NCBI RefSeq assembly: GCF_003258705.1
Contig: NZ_CP029480.1
Span: 2,108,001-2,172,000, forward strand
Reading direction: 5' to 3'
DNA: 64,000 bases
Source: Arcticibacterium luteifluviistationis
GTDB taxonomy: Bacteria; Bacteroidota; Bacteroidia; Cytophagales; Spirosomataceae
The notes below the pieces were generated by a model that saw only the letters and a program-made list of their open reading frames with translations, ran no database searches and was not told the origin of the DNA. The position numbers and the translations under genes were made by a program. Within the stretch, counting starts at the first letter, position 1; every line of letters starts with the position of its first letter. Positions 61,654-64,000 of the stretch are shown piece by piece.

Positions 61654-64000
61654 CTACTCCACTATCATCACCCCTTGCATTAGTCTCCAGTGACCTGGAA
61701 ATGTACATACATAAGGGTACCTTCCTGGCTTAGAGGGCACTTTGAAGGTTAAGCTGAATGTTTCATCAGGATTAACTAAAGGACTTGCAAATAGAACTTC
61801 TGGCATTTCTGGTACATAGTTTTTCTTCATTGCGTCAGCATCCATCATCATCTTATCAGCCGCTGCACCTACTTTTTCCATGGCACCTATATCGGTAATA
61901 ACAATATTGTGCTGCATAGCATCTGGATTGATAAATACTAGTTCCACAGTTTCACCAGCTTTCACCTTAAATTCTTTAAGGTCATACTTCATGGCTTCTT
62001 TTATAGCCTTGATGGTAATCACTTTTACATTTGGGTCTCTTACTACCACTTTCCATGCTTTCAGCACCTTGCTTAAATATGTATTTCCAACATCTGAAAG
62101 ACCATTCAAATAGGCCTTATCTGCATCACTTACTTCCACATCTTTTGCTCTATAATCTATTCCCTGCGAAATAGCTTTATAAATAGAATTCCTGCCAGAT
62201 GCTCCAAACTGCTGAGCAACCTTTATCAAACCAACTACCTCTGCTGGTGTAGAAACAGAAGTTTGAGACCTAATAGCTCTTTCAAGAACGTAAGCACTTA
62301 GCTTTTGAGGTGGGCTAAAATTCAACTTAGTGGCTTTATGATTATTAGAACCATCTTCCGTAGTCAGTTCACCATATTTATCAATATCCACCTCCACATT
62401 GTACTCCCCAGCTATGTCAGTGCTAAAAGCAATGTTTCCTTTCCAAGGGCCATTCAGATTTCCTGTAACAGAAACAGACTCTCCGGCTTTTAAACCTTCA
62501 TTATAGTTCCTACTGGTTTGAACATTAAGAATATCGTTTCCTTGAAACCTTATTTCAAATGGGAGATAAACACCTGCTGGAAGGTCTTGGTCTCCTTGAT
62601 TTTTAATTTCCACGGCTACTTCCACTCTTTCTTGAACAGCCGGATTAGATGGAGATATTTTAATGTCTGTTACTACTAAATCTAAACCTTTTGTTTTGAC
62701 CAATGATTCGGCTGCTTTCTCCATCATTTTATGATGGTCATGATTCATCGTAGTTTTTTCTTTCTTAGAAACTTTAGCTTGATTAGCCATATGTACTTTC
62801 ATCAATTTTCCGTCATTTGCGGTTAGCACCACAGCAAAAGCATCTGGTAACCATCTGTCTTGAAGTTTTTCAGAAGAGGCTAATTTATCAAAGAAAGCTT
62901 TCTCCGCTTTGGCATTTAAAGGAGACTTAGAAAAAACCAATAGTGCGTTTAAAACCACCAAGGGCTCTTTGTCATAAAGTAGTCCTTTTGACACAATCTG
63001 CTCTACCGAAGCTGCCGTAAAAGGCATCACTTTAAGTGTATTTTTCCTAACCTCTGCATTAGGATGGTTTAAGCCAATTTCAATAACAGCCTGATTCATG
63101 ACACCCAAACCATCTAAAGTCCAAAGTGCATGAATGGCGGCCGGATTTAAACCAATTTCATCTGTATCTGTATTTCTAAGAATTTCTATCAACGAAGCAA
63201 CTACATCTTTTTCGCCACGCTCTACCAGAAGCCTTTGAGCCTGCATACGCCAAAACATATTGTCGTTTTTAAGTGCAGCGACCAATCCAGCTGGATTATT
63301 TTTTGAAAGACTTAATGGCTTGTACGCATCTGCTCCTTTATAAGACACACGGTAAATTCTACCATGCGTAAAGTCTCTCAAATCTGTTTCATAAGCATTT
63401 CCCTCTCCCATCTCAAACCCGTCTGGTCTTGGATTATGCTGAATAATATAACTGTACCAGTCAGCCACCCAAACAGCTCCGTCAGGGCCTGTAGAGGCGA
63501 ATACTGGAGAGAACCATTCATCAGCACTAGCCATCAAGTTAAAGGCTTCTTTATCTGTAAAGTCAGTACCGTTTTTGACCATATTATTTTGATGAACAAT
63601 GTGCCCAGTAGGCTCTGTCACAAAAGCAATCTTATTCCAATACTTCTTTGGAAACTCCCTAGCGGTATAAAAATTATGACCTGAAGCCGCCGTAAAACCG
63701 CCAAAAACGTCCACCTGACGCACCTTAGGTGTAATAGGCTTCATATCTCTATGCGTATCTGTGCTTTTACTTCCGTTATTTACTCGGTTAGTAGCATTGA
63801 AGTATGAATGCGGAATGGCCATATACCATCCGTGAGAGTTATTGGCGGTGGAGCCAAAAACATCATTGGTTTCATTGAAAGCAAAACCCCAAGTGTTATT
63901 TGACGTAGTAGTCATCCACTGTAAATCAGAGCCATCAGCTTTAAATCTGAAAAAAGCTTGACCAAATTTCAAGTCTTTGCCATCGGCTGTTTTTCCTTCA
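61654..64000 (-). CDS. Large membrane-bound-dehydrogenase-type protein with HEAT, CARDB-like and cupredoxin domains (N-terminus outside window)
   Basis: The frame is open to the right edge, so the N-terminal part is missing; the TTG at 63972 is not the true start. The visible 780 residues show the end of a PVC-type beta-propeller/dehydrogenase domain (FGQAFFRFKADG, ASTGPDGAVWVADWYSYIIQHNPRPDGF, GRIYRVSY) and HEAT-like repeats. Next are a CARDB-like Ig domain (VVTDIKISPSNPAVQERVEV...KNQGDQDLPAG) and a C-terminal plastocyanin/azurin-like domain. In that last domain the type 1 copper set is complete: His in DAMQHN and Cys, His and Met in VCTFPGHWRLMQ. It is probably periplasmic, linking sugar oxidation to electron transfer; the cytochrome part typical of such proteins would be off the window or absent. 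Confidence 0.85.
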   Translation of the reverse strand, partial: EGKTADGKDLKFGQAFFRFKADGSDLQWMTTTSNNTWGFAFNETNDVFGSTANNSHGWYMAIPHSYFNATNRVNNGSKSTDTHRDMKPITPKVRQVDVFGGFTAASGHNFYTAREFPKKYWNKIAFVTEPTGHIVHQNNMVKNGTDFTDKEAFNLMASADEWFSPVFASTGPDGAVWVADWYSYIIQHNPRPDGFEMGEGNAYETDLRDFTHGRIYRVSYKGADAYKPLSLSKNNPAGLVAALKNDNMFWRMQAQRLLVERGEKDVVASLIEILRNTDTDEIGLNPAAIHALWTLDGLGVMNQAVIEIGLNHPNAEVRKNTLKVMPFTAASVEQIVSKGLLYDKEPLVVLNALLVFSKSPLNAKAEKAFFDKLASSEKLQDRWLPDAFAVVLTANDGKLMKVHMANQAKVSKKEKTTMNHDHHKMMEKAAESLVKTKGLDLVVTDIKISPSNPAVQERVEVAVEIKNQGDQDLPAGVYLPFEIRFQGNDILNVQTSRNYNEGLKAGESVSVTGNLNGPWKGNIAFSTDIAGEYNVEVDIDKYGELTTEDGSNNHKATKLNFSPPQKLSAYVLERAIRSQTSVSTPAEVVGLIKVAQQFGASGRNSIYKAISQGIDYRAKDVEVSDADKAYLNGLSDVGNTYLSKVLKAWKVVVRDPNVKVITIKAIKEAMKYDLKEFKVKAGETVELVFINPDAMQHNIVITDIGAMEKVGAAADKMMMDADAMKKNYVPEMPEVLFASPLVNPDETFSLTFKVPSKPGRYPYVCTFPGHWRLMQGVMIVE

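Overview
The window looks like a low-GC Bacteroidota chromosome, most likely order Cytophagales. The support is a SusC/SusD polysaccharide-utilisation block, a type IX secretion (T9SS) C-terminal domain, LytTR and hybrid two-component regulators, TAnnTTTG-type -7 promoter elements, and intergenic hairpin arrays built on GTCCC-loop-GGGAC. The species cannot be named from the sequence alone. No tRNA, rRNA, phage, transposase or cas gene was seen.

Layout. 0-2.4 kb: arsenic operon (phosphatase/arsenate reductase cut by the window edge, ACR3 arsenite pump, metallophosphoesterase), followed by an OsmC-like gene. 3.3-8.8 kb: mostly small or poorly known genes, a Fic protein with three phased repeats in front of it, a peroxiredoxin gene that has lost its active site by a frameshifting deletion, and two overlapping unknown genes. 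8.9-16.7 kb: AraC regulator with an AhpD-like gene, a cupredoxin-like secreted protein, an OmpA lipoprotein, a cyclase-family protein, a VOC-EVE-MarR operon, a GH28 lipoprotein and a 3-methyladenine glycosylase. 16.7-17.2 kb: ten-unit hairpin array. 17.3-28.9 kb (minus strand): polysaccharide-utilisation operon in the order SusC, SusD, surface glycan-binding protein, a 1179-aa FG-GAP/ASPIC-UnbV lipoprotein and a glycoside hydrolase, with a terminator-like hairpin after the third gene. 29-31.5 kb: a divergent NarL/LuxR-type sensor kinase and response regulator. 31.5-31.9 kb: second hairpin array. 32-36.4 kb: Tat-exported Gfo/Idh/MocA oxidoreductase and a secreted endonuclease/exonuclease/phosphatase with a T9SS tail. 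58.5-64 kb: alpha-galactosidase-like enzyme, small lipoprotein, and the C-terminal part of a large HEAT/CARDB/cupredoxin protein.

The most unusual block is 36.6-58.4 kb. It holds three related secreted beta-helix proteins and a hybrid sensor kinase. Two of the beta-helix proteins are giants (about 2,600 aa each). Each giant follows, 56-57 bp downstream, a stand-alone LytTR DNA-binding protein of 118 aa; the two LytTR proteins are about 86% identical. In front of each LytTR gene lie three copies of a CCTTCGGAC-like 9-mer at exactly 21-bp spacing, the geometry expected for LytTR direct-repeat sites, with the same 84-bp distance to the start codon. The giants share their signal peptide and tail but differ strongly in repeat number (2 versus 17 full copies of a roughly 50-aa repeat in the main block) and in N-terminal modules (4 versus 1, the single one being a chimera). 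I read this as a duplicated, self-regulated and rapidly rearranging surface-protein cassette.
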